49,438 bases of DNA from positions 1 to 49,438 of the forward strand of contig JAAVZU010000021.1 in assembly GCA_022791815.1 (NCBI GenBank). Reading direction: 5' to 3'. This document shows, piece by piece, positions 1 through 9,799 of this stretch. The notes below the pieces were generated by a model that made no database searches, was not told the origin of the DNA, and saw only the letters and a list, made by a program, of their open reading frames with translations. Within the stretch, counting starts at the first letter, position 1. Each line of letters starts with the position of its first letter. This DNA is from Lachnospiraceae bacterium (GTDB lineage Bacteria > Bacillota > Clostridia > Lachnospirales > Lachnospiraceae). A program made the translations under genes and the position numbers.

Positions 1-739
1 GTTTTCCTTTACCATTACTAACTGTATATCCAAACAATGCATCTATTGTATCCATTTTCCCTCTGCTCCATGCAACCTCAATAGCATGACGAATAGCTCG
101 TTCTACTCTACTGGGAGTAGTTTTATGCTGTTTAGCAATTGTAGGATACAAAATTTTTGTGATAGAATTAAGCATCTCTGTATCATTTACTGACATCATA
201 ATAGCATCTCTTAGATATTGATATCCCTTTATATGTGCTGGTACACCGATTTCATGTATAATATTAGTTACATCACTTTCTAGCGAGTAACAACTATTTG
301 AACGATGTATATCATTTTCAAAAATGTTTCCCCTTGCTGTATCTTTATTTTTTGTATTCATTGACATATACATCTGATGAACTCTGGCAACAACTGCCTC
401 AGCATCGAAAGGCTTAACAATATAATAATCTGCACCAACAGAAAATGCTTTCTCCATTATACTTTCTTTACCAATTGCTGAGAGTACGATAAAAGATGTA
501 TGTTTGTTAATTTCTGGCTTTTGTTTCGCTCTTTCAATTACACTAAGTCCATCTAACTCCGAAAGCATCCAATCCATAAGTACAACATCTGGTTTACTTT
601 CTTCAATCAAATTCATTGCTTCCACACCTTGACTTGCTGTTCCAATAAGATGCATATCTGTATGTTTATCAATGACACTCTTAAGTGTTTCCCTCACTTC
701 CTCATTATCGTCTACAATCACTACATTAATACTTACCAT
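1..739 (-). CDS. spo0A: Spo0A, sporulation master response regulator (3' end cut off)
   Basis: Spo0A is the phosphorelay response regulator that, when phosphorylated, binds 0A boxes and commits the cell to sporulation. The first 246 residues are in the window; the C-terminal part (probably 15-25 residues) lies beyond base 1. The receiver domain shows the acidic pair D10-D11 and the phospho-acceptor D56 in VVLMDWML, the same number as in Bacillus, and the conserved Lys in [10 protein letters not shown]. The C-terminal DNA-binding domain is diagnostic: [12 protein letters not shown] and, in the recognition region, [18 protein letters not shown]. The ATG is preceded by GGAGG eight bases away. 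Identification is secure because the effector domain is specific to Spo0A. Confidence 0.97.
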   Translation of the reverse strand, partial: MVSINVVIVDDNEEVRETLKSVIDKHTDMHLIGTASQGVEAMNLIEESKPDVVLMDWMLSELDGLSVIERAKQKPEINKHTSFIVLSAIGKESIMEKAFSVGADYYIVKPFDAEAVVARVHQMYMSMNTKNKDTARGNIFENDIHRSNSCYSLESDVTNIIHEIGVPAHIKGYQYLRDAIMMSVNDTEMLNSITKILYPTIAKQHKTTPSRVERAIRHAIEVAWSRGKMDTIDALFGYTVSNGKGK

Positions 740-1042
740 GACAAAATCCTCCATATTTTGATTCTCTTAATAATATCGTTCTATCTGATTTTCCTTATCC
801 CCTCTGTATATTTCATCTCTTTTGTCATTTTTTTATTTCGCTCTTGTAGATTATTGCTTCCTTCTTTTTGTATATAAACCTTAATATTCATGTCCAATTT
901 TCACTTACAGACTGCCTCAAATACAACTAAAAGCCAGCTCGAAGCAAACCTGTTGTCATTCGTATCCATTACATTTCAGCCATGAATTATCCCAAATAAA
1001 TTCTTTTTTTGTGAATGCCCAAGAATTCTTTCCACCTTATGC

Positions 1043-1071
1043 ATTATAACGGCTTATTTGACTTTTTTCAA
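1043..1071 (-). promoter_or_regulatory. Sigma-A-type promoter of spo0A
   Basis: On the minus strand TTGAAA (1066-1071) and a perfect TATAAT (1043-1048) are separated by exactly 17 bases, pointing at spo0A about 300 bases downstream. It lies in the 496-base gap between spo0A and spoIVB (740-1235); apart from this promoter and the adjacent 0A box I see nothing else convincing there. The leader would be long, so a second, closer promoter (for example sigma-H type) is possible, but I could not identify one with good spacing. Confidence 0.6.
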
Positions 1072-1089
1072 TCATTTTCTATCGCATTA

Positions 1090-1096
1090 TTCGACA
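1090..1096 (-). promoter_or_regulatory. 0A box (Spo0A binding site) upstream of spo0A
   Basis: The minus strand reads TGTCGAA, a perfect core match to the Spo0A box. It lies 18 bases upstream of the -35 element of the spo0A promoter. Spo0A is known to control its own gene through such boxes in Bacillus, so position and sequence agree. A 7-base match alone could be chance; the placement makes it credible. Confidence 0.6.
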
Positions 1097-1235
1097 TTTC
1101 TTAAATAAAAATACTTTTTATGCAAAATTTGATATGAACGAAAGCCTGATTTGATTATATAGAAAAAGCAGACTTATGAATTATATTTTCATATTCACTT
1201 TTCATATTTCAAATTACTCCCAAAAATTTACATAA

Positions 1236-2507
1236 TTAATCTTCCAACATATATTCAATAAATGTTCCATAACCTCTATGAGGATCCTGCACAAAAACAT
1301 GGGTAACAGCACCAATTATTTTATTATTCTGTAATATAGGACTGCCGCTCATGCCTTGGACAATTCCATTTGTTTGTTCCAATAACCTTTTATCTGTTAT
1401 TTTAATTACCATCCCTTTACTCTTTGATATGCTATTTGCATATATCTTTTCAATTTCTACTTCATATTCTTTTACTTCCGATCCAATCTGGCATAAAATA
1501 CTGCCTTTACCTCTTTTTACTTCTTGTTTTAAAGCTATTTGTTTCCTTTCCCAAGAATCCGCTAATGGTCTTTGAAATTTTCCTTTAATTCCATGTGCAG
1601 TATTTTGTGTAATTGTTCCAAGTTTTGATTGTGTATCCTTCTTAATAAAACCAGATAACTCCCCTGGTGTTCCTTTTTCTCCTTTCACTACTTTATAGAT
1701 TCCAGCTTCATAAATACTACCAGAACATACATCCATTAAAACTCCTGTATCTACATCATTAATTCCATGCCCTAATGCTCCAAATTCTCCATCATCTGTT
1801 ATATAAGTCATTGTTCCAATACCTTGTGTATCATCCCTAACCCATATCCCAAGTTTGTAAGAACCATCTTTTGTCTTTACTCCTTCTACTACAACATCTA
1901 TCATTTCACCTTTACGTTCCAACGTAAGATAAGTTATTCCTTCCTGTAGCTTTTTTAAACTACTCACCAATTCTTCCTTAGTCTCAACATTTTTTCCATT
2001 TACTGATTTTATATAATCTCCAGTACATACAATATTCCTTGCTGGCTCCACTTTTCTGCCATCTCTGCCTATTACTTCTCCTGTTCCTAATACAAGAACA
2101 CCATTCGTATTTACTTCAATCCCTACTGTCCGTCCGCTAGGAATCAATTCCTTTTCTTCTATCACATCCACATTTATTCTGCGAATAGGAATTACTCCAA
2201 ATAATTTTAAGCTTATATCATAAGAACCTTTTTTCTGGGAGTACAGAGAAAAAGGTTCCTGAAAACTAAATACAATATTCTCTTTTACTTTCTCTGAATG
2301 ATTACTAATTACTTCTGCTTTCTCACCTTGTATATTCGCTTCAATCGGGAGTGAAAAATCAAATTCTGTCTCTTTATTCTGAAAAATAAATATCTTCTCT
2401 GGTACCCTGCCTCGGATCCAAAAAAAAGAAAAAATAACAAATAACAAAATATCCACAAACAAAAATAAATACAAAAACCTTTTATATCGGCTCTTCAATG
2501 TTTCCAA
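1236..2507 (-). CDS. spoIVB: SpoIVB, forespore signalling serine protease (S55 family)
   Basis: SpoIVB is secreted from the forespore and triggers pro-sigma-K processing. The 423-residue product has one N-terminal membrane segment (about residues 10-31), a PDZ-like domain in the middle (GDYIKSVNGKNVETKEELVSSL) and a C-terminal S55 peptidase domain. The catalytic Ser is about residue 387 in GMSGSP, Asp about 372 in KITD, and the His sits in ALGHGIND; the 15-residue Asp-Ser spacing equals that in Bacillus SpoIVB (Asp363/Ser378). Translation starts at a TTG preceded by GGGAG nine bases away; no early ATG exists. It sits directly upstream of spo0A, the usual order. Confidence 0.96.
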   Translation of the reverse strand: METLKSRYKRFLYLFLFVDILLFVIFSFFWIRGRVPEKIFIFQNKETEFDFSLPIEANIQGEKAEVISNHSEKVKENIVFSFQEPFSLYSQKKGSYDISLKLFGVIPIRRINVDVIEEKELIPSGRTVGIEVNTNGVLVLGTGEVIGRDGRKVEPARNIVCTGDYIKSVNGKNVETKEELVSSLKKLQEGITYLTLERKGEMIDVVVEGVKTKDGSYKLGIWVRDDTQGIGTMTYITDDGEFGALGHGINDVDTGVLMDVCSGSIYEAGIYKVVKGEKGTPGELSGFIKKDTQSKLGTITQNTAHGIKGKFQRPLADSWERKQIALKQEVKRGKGSILCQIGSEVKEYEVEIEKIYANSISKSKGMVIKITDKRLLEQTNGIVQGMSGSPILQNNKIIGAVTHVFVQDPHRGYGTFIEYMLED

Positions 2508-2544
2508 GTATAATCACTCCCTATCTAATACTAACTTCTATCCT

Positions 2545-2574
2545 TAGTATCACACTTTATAAGAAAATTATACA
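2545..2574 (-). promoter_or_regulatory. Sigma-G-like promoter of spoIVB
   Basis: The minus strand has TGTATA (2569-2574), a 17-base spacer and GATACTA (2545-2551), 37 bases upstream of the TTG start. This is close to the sigma-G pattern TGAATA-17/18-CATACTA, and spoIVB is a known sigma-G gene in Bacillus. The assignment is by eye. Confidence 0.5.
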
Positions 2575-2717
2575 CATATATCAGTTTTTAGATATTCCAT
2601 TTTTATTACATTACATTTGTCAATCAAGTAAAAATACTGATAATCAAAAGACAGAAACTATTTATATTTTATTTACAATTATTTACTTAATATATATTAT
2701 AACAGAATAAAATCTAA

Positions 2718-2774
2718 AAATATGTACAAGTTGATGTTAAAAAAATTCTGCTCATACAACTTGCACATATATTT
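2718..2774 (-). terminator. Imperfect hairpin after recN, repeat-family terminator
   Basis: Minus-strand RNA would form a stem between ATATGTGCAAGTTG (within 2757-2774) and CAACTTGTACATAT (within 2718-2733), followed by TTTTTAGATTTT. It begins 26 bases past the recN stop. The arm sequence recurs after the Asp23-family gene at 17250-17314 in the same orientation relative to transcription, so this looks like a member of a dispersed terminator-like repeat. Confidence 0.55.
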
Positions 2775-2799
2775 CTTTAATAACTATATAGTAACCAGA

Positions 2800-4479
2800 T
2801 TATGTATTCTTTATAGAGTCTGCCATCTCTTTTATCTCCGTTGCACTCTGAATTACCGTATCTGTAATCTCTACCCCTCCAAGAATACGAGCTAACTCAC
2901 GTATACTTCCTTCTTTATCTAAATTACGTATAATGGTAACTGTTGATGTTCCCTCTACCTTCTTTTCAATAATATAATGTTCATCTGCCATAGCTGCAAT
3001 CTGAGGCAAATGTGTAATACAAATCACTTGATGCCTTTTTGAAATTACTGCCATCTTTTCTGATACCTTTTGTGCTGTTCTTCCACTAATTCCCACATCA
3101 ATCTCATCAAATATTAATGTCTCTATTGCATCTTGTCCTGCCAACACTGATTTTATCGCCAACATAATACGGGATAATTCTCCTCCAGAAGCCACTTTCC
3201 CCAAAGGTCTGATTTCTTCTCCTGGATTTGTAGATATCAAAAATTCAACATCATCAATACCGTTTTCTGTATATCTATCTAATTCTTTGATTTTCACTTC
3301 AAATTGTACATCTAGGAAATTCAAATCAATTAATGCTGCTTTAATTTGTTCAGATAAAACTTTTCCATTCTTTCTTCTAACCCGGGATATCTTTTTCGCA
3401 CAAGTCATGTATGCTTTTTCTTTTTTTTCACAACGTTCCTTTAACTTCTCTAAATACAAATCATAATCTTGATATTCTTCTATCTTTTTAACTAGATTTT
3501 CATAATAATTTTGTATCTCTTCTATGGTATCCCCATACTTTGCTTTTAATCCATGGTACATATTCAGCCGTTCTTCTACTTCTTGAAAAGATTCGCCATC
3601 AAATTCCAACTGAGAACTATATTCTTTAATCTCAAAATTGAAATCTCCTAACATCTCTTCAATATTCTGTAATTGCTCCAAATATCCAGCTAATTGCTCA
3701 TCATAATCCGAAATCCTGACTAAATATCTGGCAGCCCGTCCAATTTCATCACTAACAGAAGATGTACCATCAGCAGTAATCTGATAGACATTTTGTATTC
3801 CTTCTGCAATCAATTGAGTATTTGACAGCCGCTTATATCTTGATGCTAATTCTTCATCTTCTCCATTCTGGATATGTGCTTGTTCGATTTCTTTTTTCTC
3901 ATATTCCATAAAGGATAATTCCCGAATCCGGTCTTCTTGTGTAAGATTCTTATTTTCATACTCTTGTTTCGCTGTTTGATACTCTTTATACAACTTGATA
4001 AGTTTATCCAGCTCCTCACCTGTTTCGCCCTTGCCAAATTGATCTAAAATTTCTAAATGTTTTTGCTTATGTAGTAATGATTGATGTTCATGCTGCCCAT
4101 GTATGTCAATTAGCACACTTGCCAATTCACGAACAATCCCCATAGTAACTGTTTCTCCATTTACTTTGCAAATACTGCGGTTCTTCATAATTTTTCTTGA
4201 TATAATTATCTGCCCATCTTCCATTGGAAGTTCTAACTGCTTCATCTTATGGATCACATTCTCATCTTCCATCTGAAAAACCAGTTCAACCAGACCATAA
4301 TCTTTGCCTGATCGTATCATATCTGTTGTTGCCTTACCACCTAGTGCCATATTGATAGAACCTATAATAATAGACTTTCCAGCTCCAGTCTCTCCAGTTA
4401 AGATGTTCAATCCTTCACGAAAATCCACTTCTATCTCATCTATAATTGCCAAATTCTTCACATGCAGGCTTATTAACAT
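2800..4479 (-). CDS. recN: RecN, SMC-like DNA repair ATPase
   Basis: RecN helps double-strand-break repair by recombination. The 559-residue protein has the N-terminal Walker A in NILTGETGAGKSIIIG (about residues 27-42), a central coiled-coil region rich in Glu/Lys/Gln (about 150-380), and the C-terminal half of the ATPase head with the signature SGGELSR and Walker B LIFDEIDVGISG. Length is normal for the family. I chose the ATG at 4479 because GGAGG lies eight bases upstream and the residue string MLISLHVKNLAIID is the usual RecN start; an in-frame start at 4494 would overlap the ribosome-binding site. It lies upstream of spoIVB, as in Bacillus. Confidence 0.97.
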   Translation of the reverse strand: MLISLHVKNLAIIDEIEVDFREGLNILTGETGAGKSIIIGSINMALGGKATTDMIRSGKDYGLVELVFQMEDENVIHKMKQLELPMEDGQIIISRKIMKNRSICKVNGETVTMGIVRELASVLIDIHGQHEHQSLLHKQKHLEILDQFGKGETGEELDKLIKLYKEYQTAKQEYENKNLTQEDRIRELSFMEYEKKEIEQAHIQNGEDEELASRYKRLSNTQLIAEGIQNVYQITADGTSSVSDEIGRAARYLVRISDYDEQLAGYLEQLQNIEEMLGDFNFEIKEYSSQLEFDGESFQEVEERLNMYHGLKAKYGDTIEEIQNYYENLVKKIEEYQDYDLYLEKLKERCEKKEKAYMTCAKKISRVRRKNGKVLSEQIKAALIDLNFLDVQFEVKIKELDRYTENGIDDVEFLISTNPGEEIRPLGKVASGGELSRIMLAIKSVLAGQDAIETLIFDEIDVGISGRTAQKVSEKMAVISKRHQVICITHLPQIAAMADEHYIIEKKVEGTSTVTIIRNLDKEGSIRELARILGGVEITDTVIQSATEIKEMADSIKNT

Positions 4480-4629
4480 AAACATTTCCTCCATTCAAAA
4501 ACACCCTCAAACACTCGTTCGTTTTTATCTTAACACAACACATTTGAAATTGCAAGCCCTTTTCCGAATATTTGTTCTGTTTTTTTATTAACCAGAAAGT
4601 TAAAATCCAAACATGCCATAAAAACAACT

Positions 4630-4654
4630 AAGAGACCATTTCAAATGGTCTCTT
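4630..4654 (-). terminator. Hairpin terminator after the BIG2-repeat gene
   Basis: A near-perfect stem of AAGAGACCAT with ATGGTCTCTT, loop TTGAA, is followed on the minus strand by AGTTGTTTTT. It lies 44 bases past the stop of the gene at 4698-8642 and separates it from recN. Confidence 0.65.
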
Positions 4655-4697
4655 AAAAAAATTATTTGTAATTAATCATATATTGTTTCACCAAAAA

Positions 4698-7600
4698 TTA
4701 TTTAGAAATTTTTACAACTTTTACTGTACATCTTAGTTTTACACCACGAACTGTAGCTGTTATTGTTGCTGTTCCTACTTTTCTGGCAACTACCGTTCCA
4801 TTTTTTACTCTTGCGATTGCTGGGTTGGACGAAGACCATTTTACATTCTCTGACACTTCTTCTACCCATAATTCATCTGAATCATATTGTTGTAATCGCA
4901 GAGAGGTCTTATTTAAACCTACTACCATAACATTGATGCATACCTGCTGCCCGCTGCTGCTTGTTACAGTTATCGTTGCAACTCCTGGTCTCTTTGCAGT
5001 AATTTTCCCTTTTGAATTTACCGTTGCCACTGCTTTATTATCACTTGAGTAAGTAATCTTATCTGTTGTATTGGAAGGACTAATGGATACAGATGCACTT
5101 TGGGAAGTTCCCCTTACCATCGTAATATCTTGAGAGGAAACAGTCAACGAAGTTACTGGTACTGCCTTAATAACTTGAACAGTACAAGTTGCAACTAGTT
5201 TACTTCCATCTGTAGTAGATGCTGTAATCTTTGCCATTCCTGCTGAAATTGCAGTTACCTTACCACTAGAATTTACAATTGCTATATTTGTATCACTAGA
5301 TTTCCATTTGATACCTTTAATAGTGGCCTTAGAAGGAGAAATAGATGTTTTAATTTTTGCACTTTTCCCTTCAAGTAGTCTTAAATAAGAATGATTGATT
5401 TTTAAACTCTTTACTCTTCTAATCACCCTGATAGAACAGCTTGCACTCTCTCCGCTTCCATCAGTAGCTGTAACTGTAATTCTACAGCTGCCCAGCTTCT
5501 TAGCTGTCACTTTTCCACTCTGATTTACTGTTGCAATCTTATTATTGCTTGTTGTCCATTTCACTTTTTTATTACTTGCATTATTAGAAGAAACGGTTGC
5601 TACAAGTTTTGTAGTAGCTCCAACTGTCATCTTTTGACTTGTTTTGTTTAATTTCACATTAGTAACTAACTCTTTTACTGTAACAATACAATTTGCAGTA
5701 AAACCGCTTTCATCTGATTTACAGGTTATCATGGCTGTTCCACCTTTTACACCTGTTACTTTACCATTCCCATTCACCGTTGCAACAGAAGTATCAGAGG
5801 AACTCCATTTCACTTTCTTGTTTGTTGCATTTTCTGGTTTAAATATTACATTAAGTAGAAAACTTTTACCTGCTTGTAAAGTTTTCTTATTTTGATCTAG
5901 TGTAATACCTTTTAATGTATCTGTAACAATTACTGTAATATATGCCACTTCACCAGATTTTATTTTCGCTGCTATCACTGTATTACCTACTGCTACTCCA
6001 GTAATTTTTCCATCTGATGTTACTTTTGCAACAGAAGTATCCTGAGAAGTCCAAGTTACTGTCTTATCTGTTGCATCTTTTGGTGTAATCGTTGTACCAA
6101 CATTATAACTGTTTCCTACACCAAGACTTAATTTTACTACAGAGAGCTTAATTTTCTCTGCTTGCTGGGTTACTACAACCTTACAGTTTGCAGAATAGCC
6201 ATCAGCACTTGTTACTACTATATAAGTAGTTCCTGCTTTCTTTGCTGTAATCAATCCACTTGAATTTACAATAGCTATTCCAGTATCCATAGATTTCCAA
6301 GCTACTGTCGTAGTAGCATTGGTAGGCTTCAAAATACTATTCAAAAGTATTGTTTGCCCTTTTTCCAAAGTCACACTACCTTTATCCAGACTAATTCCAA
6401 TAGAAGATTGTTGTACCGTTAAAATACATTGTGCCATAATTGGTGGAGAGGTATTATATAACGGTTTTACAGTAATAATAGTACTACCAGCTTTTTTTAA
6501 GGTTATCAATCCACTGTCATCCACAGTAGCAACACTCTTGTCAGAAGAATCCCATACAAGAGGATTATTGGATGCATTAGCTGGACTGCAGCTTGCTGCC
6601 ATACGGACTACTTCCCTATTCAACTTAACTGTCATCTGGTCTACTGGCAGGGAAATCTTTGTAATTTGGGATAATACAGTAATTTTACAAACAGCCGTCA
6701 CATAATTATCCTCATTCAGTGCTGTTAAAACAGCCGTTCCTGCCTTTTTGGCTGTTACTACAACACTCTTTTTGTCTGTAGAAATATTTATACTAAACAC
6801 TTCTGTATCGCTGCTCATCCATTGAATTGGAACTTCTGTACGATCTGGATGAAAGGTTGCTGTTATTGTTTTTACATTTCCCTCTAACAATTCGATGTTT
6901 GTATCACTTAGTGAAATATTCTTGATGGTTTCTTCTACCTTAACCCTACATGTTGCTTTCTTTATCGTTCCATCACTCAATCTTAAGGCAACTGTGATAA
7001 TTACATCTTCTGTAGTCTTAGCAATTCCTTTAATAGTTCCAGACTTGGAAACAGTAACACATTTAGGATTGCTACTCGTCCACTCATATTCTCCACCATC
7101 ATAAGTTTCCACTTGTCTGCTCGGAAAGAGTGTTACTTCTTCACCTACTACAATACTAACACTTTGCATATTTAACAGCAAGTCATCTACAACACGAAAT
7201 GTAAATGTTACAGATGGCGTGTTCATTGGTGTAGGAAGCAATGCATTGACTTTTTCTTTATATTCATTCACAGCTGTATAAGTTACTGTATAATCTGCTA
7301 TAACCTGATCCGTTGGCTTGTTAGCCCGTATTACACCTTCACTGTTTGCCTGAGTCAGATATCCTCCACTTCCAAATCCTTTACCATAACTTGGAGTAAA
7401 CCATTGGTTAAAATCTTCTGTGGTAATATTAATCGCATTAGGAACACTAAATTCATCTCCAACCATTAAATTTATTTCCCTGCTATCCATATTTGCACAT
7501 ACGTTTATATCAATAGTTGTCGGCGTGATGATTGGCTTCTCTTTTTCATTTTTATACATTCCAATAGGATAAAGTTCTATTAAATATTGCCCCGCTTTTG

Positions 7601-8642
7601 CATTTATCTTCAAATTTGCAGGTCTATCTACACTTTCTCTTGTAATTTCTATCAAATCAGATGAAATATTTCCTAAAGAATCTTCAATTACTACTGGTTG
7701 GTTTTTATCATTATATTTGGATATTACCCAAACCATCTTATCCTGTAATACTTTACTTCCATCTACTTGAAAACATGCATTAGAATAAAGTACATCTCCA
7801 TTTTTTATGGTCACCTTGTCTTTCCGAAGATACTGCCCGCCTTCTACTCTGGCAATCTTTGGCATTACGTAAACATGAACCGAATCCGTATTTCCTTCCT
7901 TATCCCTTACATAAATTGTTGTTTCACCACATCCCTTCGCAATTGCAGTAAACGTCCCCTCATTTTCATTGGTTTGAATCTCAACTACATCTTTATCTAA
8001 AGAATAACATTGTACCTGTGCATTCTTTGTATCTTCAATGTTCAACTTAACTGGTATACTGGTTAAATCATCAAACACCAAAGATTCCTCTGCATCTGTT
8101 GTATAAACTTTCTGGTAACTCTCTCCAAAGGCAAATGTATCAATTCCAAGTACTACCTTTATTTTGATAGATATCTGTTGTAATGCACCTTCTATAGCAC
8201 CACCAGATGCCGTTCCAACTGATGTATTTGTTTTATCTAACACACTAACTAACAATTCTGCTGTTCCTGATTTTTTCGCCTTGATACCACATCCAAATGC
8301 TTCAGTTCCTGTATTCTGCATCACCTTATCATTAGGATGATCATAAAATCCAATTATTTCATTTCCATCCAGCAAAATCTCCCATCGAATTATATAATTC
8401 TCAGACACGTATTGCTGACCAGATGATTTAAGCTGTAGGTATATGGTTGAGCCATCTAGAGTAATCTCATTTCCTAGTTTTACATTATTACTTTCCAGCC
8501 AGATACTATTATCTTCTGCAGCTTGTGTACTCATTCCCAGTTTTACTCCAACTAAACCTACTGTCAAGACCATTATTAGTAAGAAAAATACTGGAATTTT
8601 CCGCATTTTTTTCCTATATCTTTTACTTGAAAAAAATCGCAT
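4698..8642 (-). CDS. Large secreted protein of about ten tandem bacterial Ig-like (BIG2) domains
   Basis: The 1314-residue product begins with a basic stretch and a hydrophobic signal segment (about residues 15-42, ending at STQAAED). The first about 500 residues show no repeat I can name. From about residue 510 to the end I count ten tandem units of roughly 75-90 residues with the BIG2 hallmarks: ITxxPxxAT, VxWxSSDTSVATV, GKVTGxxxGTAxIT and a closing strand. There is no LPXTG motif, SLH domain or C-terminal membrane anchor; the protein ends on the last Ig-like unit. BIG2 arrays occur in surface and adhesion proteins, but the function here is unknown. The ATG follows GGAGGAG. A hairpin lies after the stop. 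The gene sits inside an otherwise conserved housekeeping/sporulation cluster. Confidence 0.85.
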   Translation of the reverse strand: MRFFSSKRYRKKMRKIPVFFLLIMVLTVGLVGVKLGMSTQAAEDNSIWLESNNVKLGNEITLDGSTIYLQLKSSGQQYVSENYIIRWEILLDGNEIIGFYDHPNDKVMQNTGTEAFGCGIKAKKSGTAELLVSVLDKTNTSVGTASGGAIEGALQQISIKIKVVLGIDTFAFGESYQKVYTTDAEESLVFDDLTSIPVKLNIEDTKNAQVQCYSLDKDVVEIQTNENEGTFTAIAKGCGETTIYVRDKEGNTDSVHVYVMPKIARVEGGQYLRKDKVTIKNGDVLYSNACFQVDGSKVLQDKMVWVISKYNDKNQPVVIEDSLGNISSDLIEITRESVDRPANLKINAKAGQYLIELYPIGMYKNEKEKPIITPTTIDINVCANMDSREINLMVGDEFSVPNAINITTEDFNQWFTPSYGKGFGSGGYLTQANSEGVIRANKPTDQVIADYTVTYTAVNEYKEKVNALLPTPMNTPSVTFTFRVVDDLLLNMQSVSIVVGEEVTLFPSRQVETYDGGEYEWTSSNPKCVTVSKSGTIKGIAKTTEDVIITVALRLSDGTIKKATCRVKVEETIKNISLSDTNIELLEGNVKTITATFHPDRTEVPIQWMSSDTEVFSINISTDKKSVVVTAKKAGTAVLTALNEDNYVTAVCKITVLSQITKISLPVDQMTVKLNREVVRMAASCSPANASNNPLVWDSSDKSVATVDDSGLITLKKAGSTIITVKPLYNTSPPIMAQCILTVQQSSIGISLDKGSVTLEKGQTILLNSILKPTNATTTVAWKSMDTGIAIVNSSGLITAKKAGTTYIVVTSADGYSANCKVVVTQQAEKIKLSVVKLSLGVGNSYNVGTTITPKDATDKTVTWTSQDTSVAKVTSDGKITGVAVGNTVIAAKIKSGEVAYITVIVTDTLKGITLDQNKKTLQAGKSFLLNVIFKPENATNKKVKWSSSDTSVATVNGNGKVTGVKGGTAMITCKSDESGFTANCIVTVKELVTNVKLNKTSQKMTVGATTKLVATVSSNNASNKKVKWTTSNNKIATVNQSGKVTAKKLGSCRITVTATDGSGESASCSIRVIRRVKSLKINHSYLRLLEGKSAKIKTSISPSKATIKGIKWKSSDTNIAIVNSSGKVTAISAGMAKITASTTDGSKLVATCTVQVIKAVPVTSLTVSSQDITMVRGTSQSASVSISPSNTTDKITYSSDNKAVATVNSKGKITAKRPGVATITVTSSSGQQVCINVMVVGLNKTSLRLQQYDSDELWVEEVSENVKWSSSNPAIARVKNGTVVARKVGTATITATVRGVKLRCTVKVVKISK

Positions 8643-8972
8643 ATAATCTCCTCCTCACATAAGTATAAGAACCTTTATTTGTTATCAGGACATAGTAATC
8701 CCTTTCTATTTTTATCGGCATAAAACAATTTATTGATTATACTTTCTTCTAAATTAAGTTATTGTGTCAGCTTAATATGATATTTACATTTATACTTTCA
8801 CTTTACAGATTTAAACAGTATAAGGAGAAGAGACCATCACACCAAGCATCAAGTATACAAAATATAACATTGATTGATATTTCATCTACTATATTTTGTA
8901 ATACTATTACTTAATGCGGCAGTCCCTTCCTCTGGCATATATATCAATATTTTACTTTTCCCAAATAACCTT
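8643..8972. other. 330-base gap between yebC and the BIG2-repeat gene
   Basis: AT-rich gap. It holds an imperfect inverted repeat, AGTATACAAAATATA (from 8852) with TATATTTTGTAATACT (to 8905), which could end yebC transcription on the minus strand although no T-run follows. A perfect TATAAT on the minus strand in the 8740s has no good -35 at 16-18 bases. I see no gene. Confidence 0.4.
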
Positions 8973-9710
8973 CTACTCTTCTGGCATATCCCAATTATGA
9001 TATACTTCCTGTACATCATCATCTTCATCTAATAAATCAAGAGTCTTTTGAATAGCTTTTAAGTCTTTTTCATCTGATAACTCTACATAATTTTGAGGAA
9101 TCATAGTAACCTCAGCTTGAGCCATTGGAATACTCTCCTTTTCTAATGCTTCTCTAACAGCACTAAAATCATCAGGATCCGTTAATACTTCAAAACTGTC
9201 CTCTTCTTCTGCAAAGTCTTCTGCTCCTGCATCTAAAGCAAGCATCATCAAATCATCCGCTGCCATATCACATTCTTCCTTAGCAATGATAATTTGTCCT
9301 TTTTTATCAAACATATAGGACACACATCCTTGTGTGCCTACATTCCCATTTCCTTTGGTAAATGCATTACGAACATTTGATGCTGTTCTATTCTTATTGT
9401 CTGTAAGTGCCACTACAATAATCGCTGTTCCATTTGGCCCATAACCTTCGTATGTAACCTGCTCATAATTTACAGAATTGGCATCTCCAGCCGCTTTTTT
9501 GATACCTCTGTCAATGGTATCATTTGGCATATTATTTGCCTTTGCCTTTGCAATCACATCACGTAATTTACTGTTATTAGCAGGATCTGGTCCACCTTCT
9601 TTTACAGCTACTGCAATTTCTCTTCCAATAATTGTAAAAATCTTTCCTTTTGCTGCATCATTCTTTTCCTTCTTATGTTTTATGTTTGCAAATTTTGAAT
9701 GTCCTGACAT
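8973..9710 (-). CDS. yebC: YebC/PmpR-family protein (TACO1 family)
   Basis: Members of this family were described as transcriptional regulators and more recently as ribosome-associated factors that help translate difficult (for example proline-rich) stretches; which role applies here cannot be read from sequence. The 245-residue product has the family N-terminus [18 protein letters not shown] and the conserved THDxAIxRxIKKA-type region ([13 protein letters not shown]), the [13 protein letters not shown] block and the acidic C-terminus. I chose the ATG at 9710, four bases after GGAGG; an upstream in-frame start (9728) would overlap that site. It is not co-directional in a tight operon: 208 bases precede it. 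Confidence 0.95.
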   Translation of the reverse strand: MSGHSKFANIKHKKEKNDAAKGKIFTIIGREIAVAVKEGGPDPANNSKLRDVIAKAKANNMPNDTIDRGIKKAAGDANSVNYEQVTYEGYGPNGTAIIVVALTDNKNRTASNVRNAFTKGNGNVGTQGCVSYMFDKKGQIIIAKEECDMAADDLMMLALDAGAEDFAEEEDSFEVLTDPDDFSAVREALEKESIPMAQAEVTMIPQNYVELSDEKDLKAIQKTLDLLDEDDDVQEVYHNWDMPEE

Positions 9711-9727
9711 AATTCCTCCATTCCCCA

Positions 9728-9799
9728 CTATTGTGGATATCCTTTCTTGTTTTCAGTCCCACCCGCAAGACTTAGGTCTGTCTTTACAGATACTTTCAT
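9728..9799 (-). CDS. Possible 23-residue leader peptide upstream of yebC
   Basis: An ATG at 9799 preceded by AAGGG eight bases away opens a 23-codon frame beginning MKVSVKTD and ending KKGYPQ, with TAG at 9728-9730, just before the yebC ribosome-binding site. The segment is visibly more GC-rich than its surroundings. It could be a translated leader, part of a structured RNA, or a chance frame. I know of no family for it. Confidence 0.25.
   Translation of the reverse strand: MKVSVKTDLSLAGGTENKKGYPQ

Noticed and set aside
661-685. TATGTTTATCAATGACAC inside spo0A, resembling the intergenic repeat at 17191 and 30397
   Set aside because: It encodes conserved Spo0A residues; the resemblance is short and probably chance.
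629-877. 82-codon plus-strand frame opposite the start of spo0A
   Set aside because: It is antisense to the conserved Spo0A receiver domain, is rich in Ile/Phe/Cys and matches no family I know.
740-900. Sigma-H promoter for spo0A close to the start codon
   Set aside because: Sequences such as AGGAAAAT and AGGAAGC occur but without a GAAT element at the proper spacing.
2498-2710. 70-codon hydrophobic frame on the plus strand in the spoIVB-recN gap
   Set aside because: It overlaps the start of spoIVB and its sigma-G-like promoter, has no ribosome-binding site, and its Ile/Leu/Tyr-rich composition is what AT-rich non-coding DNA gives.
4698-8642. Repetitive stretch considered as a DNA repeat array
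   Set aside because: Similarity is at the protein level (BIG2 domains); DNA units have diverged and remain coding.
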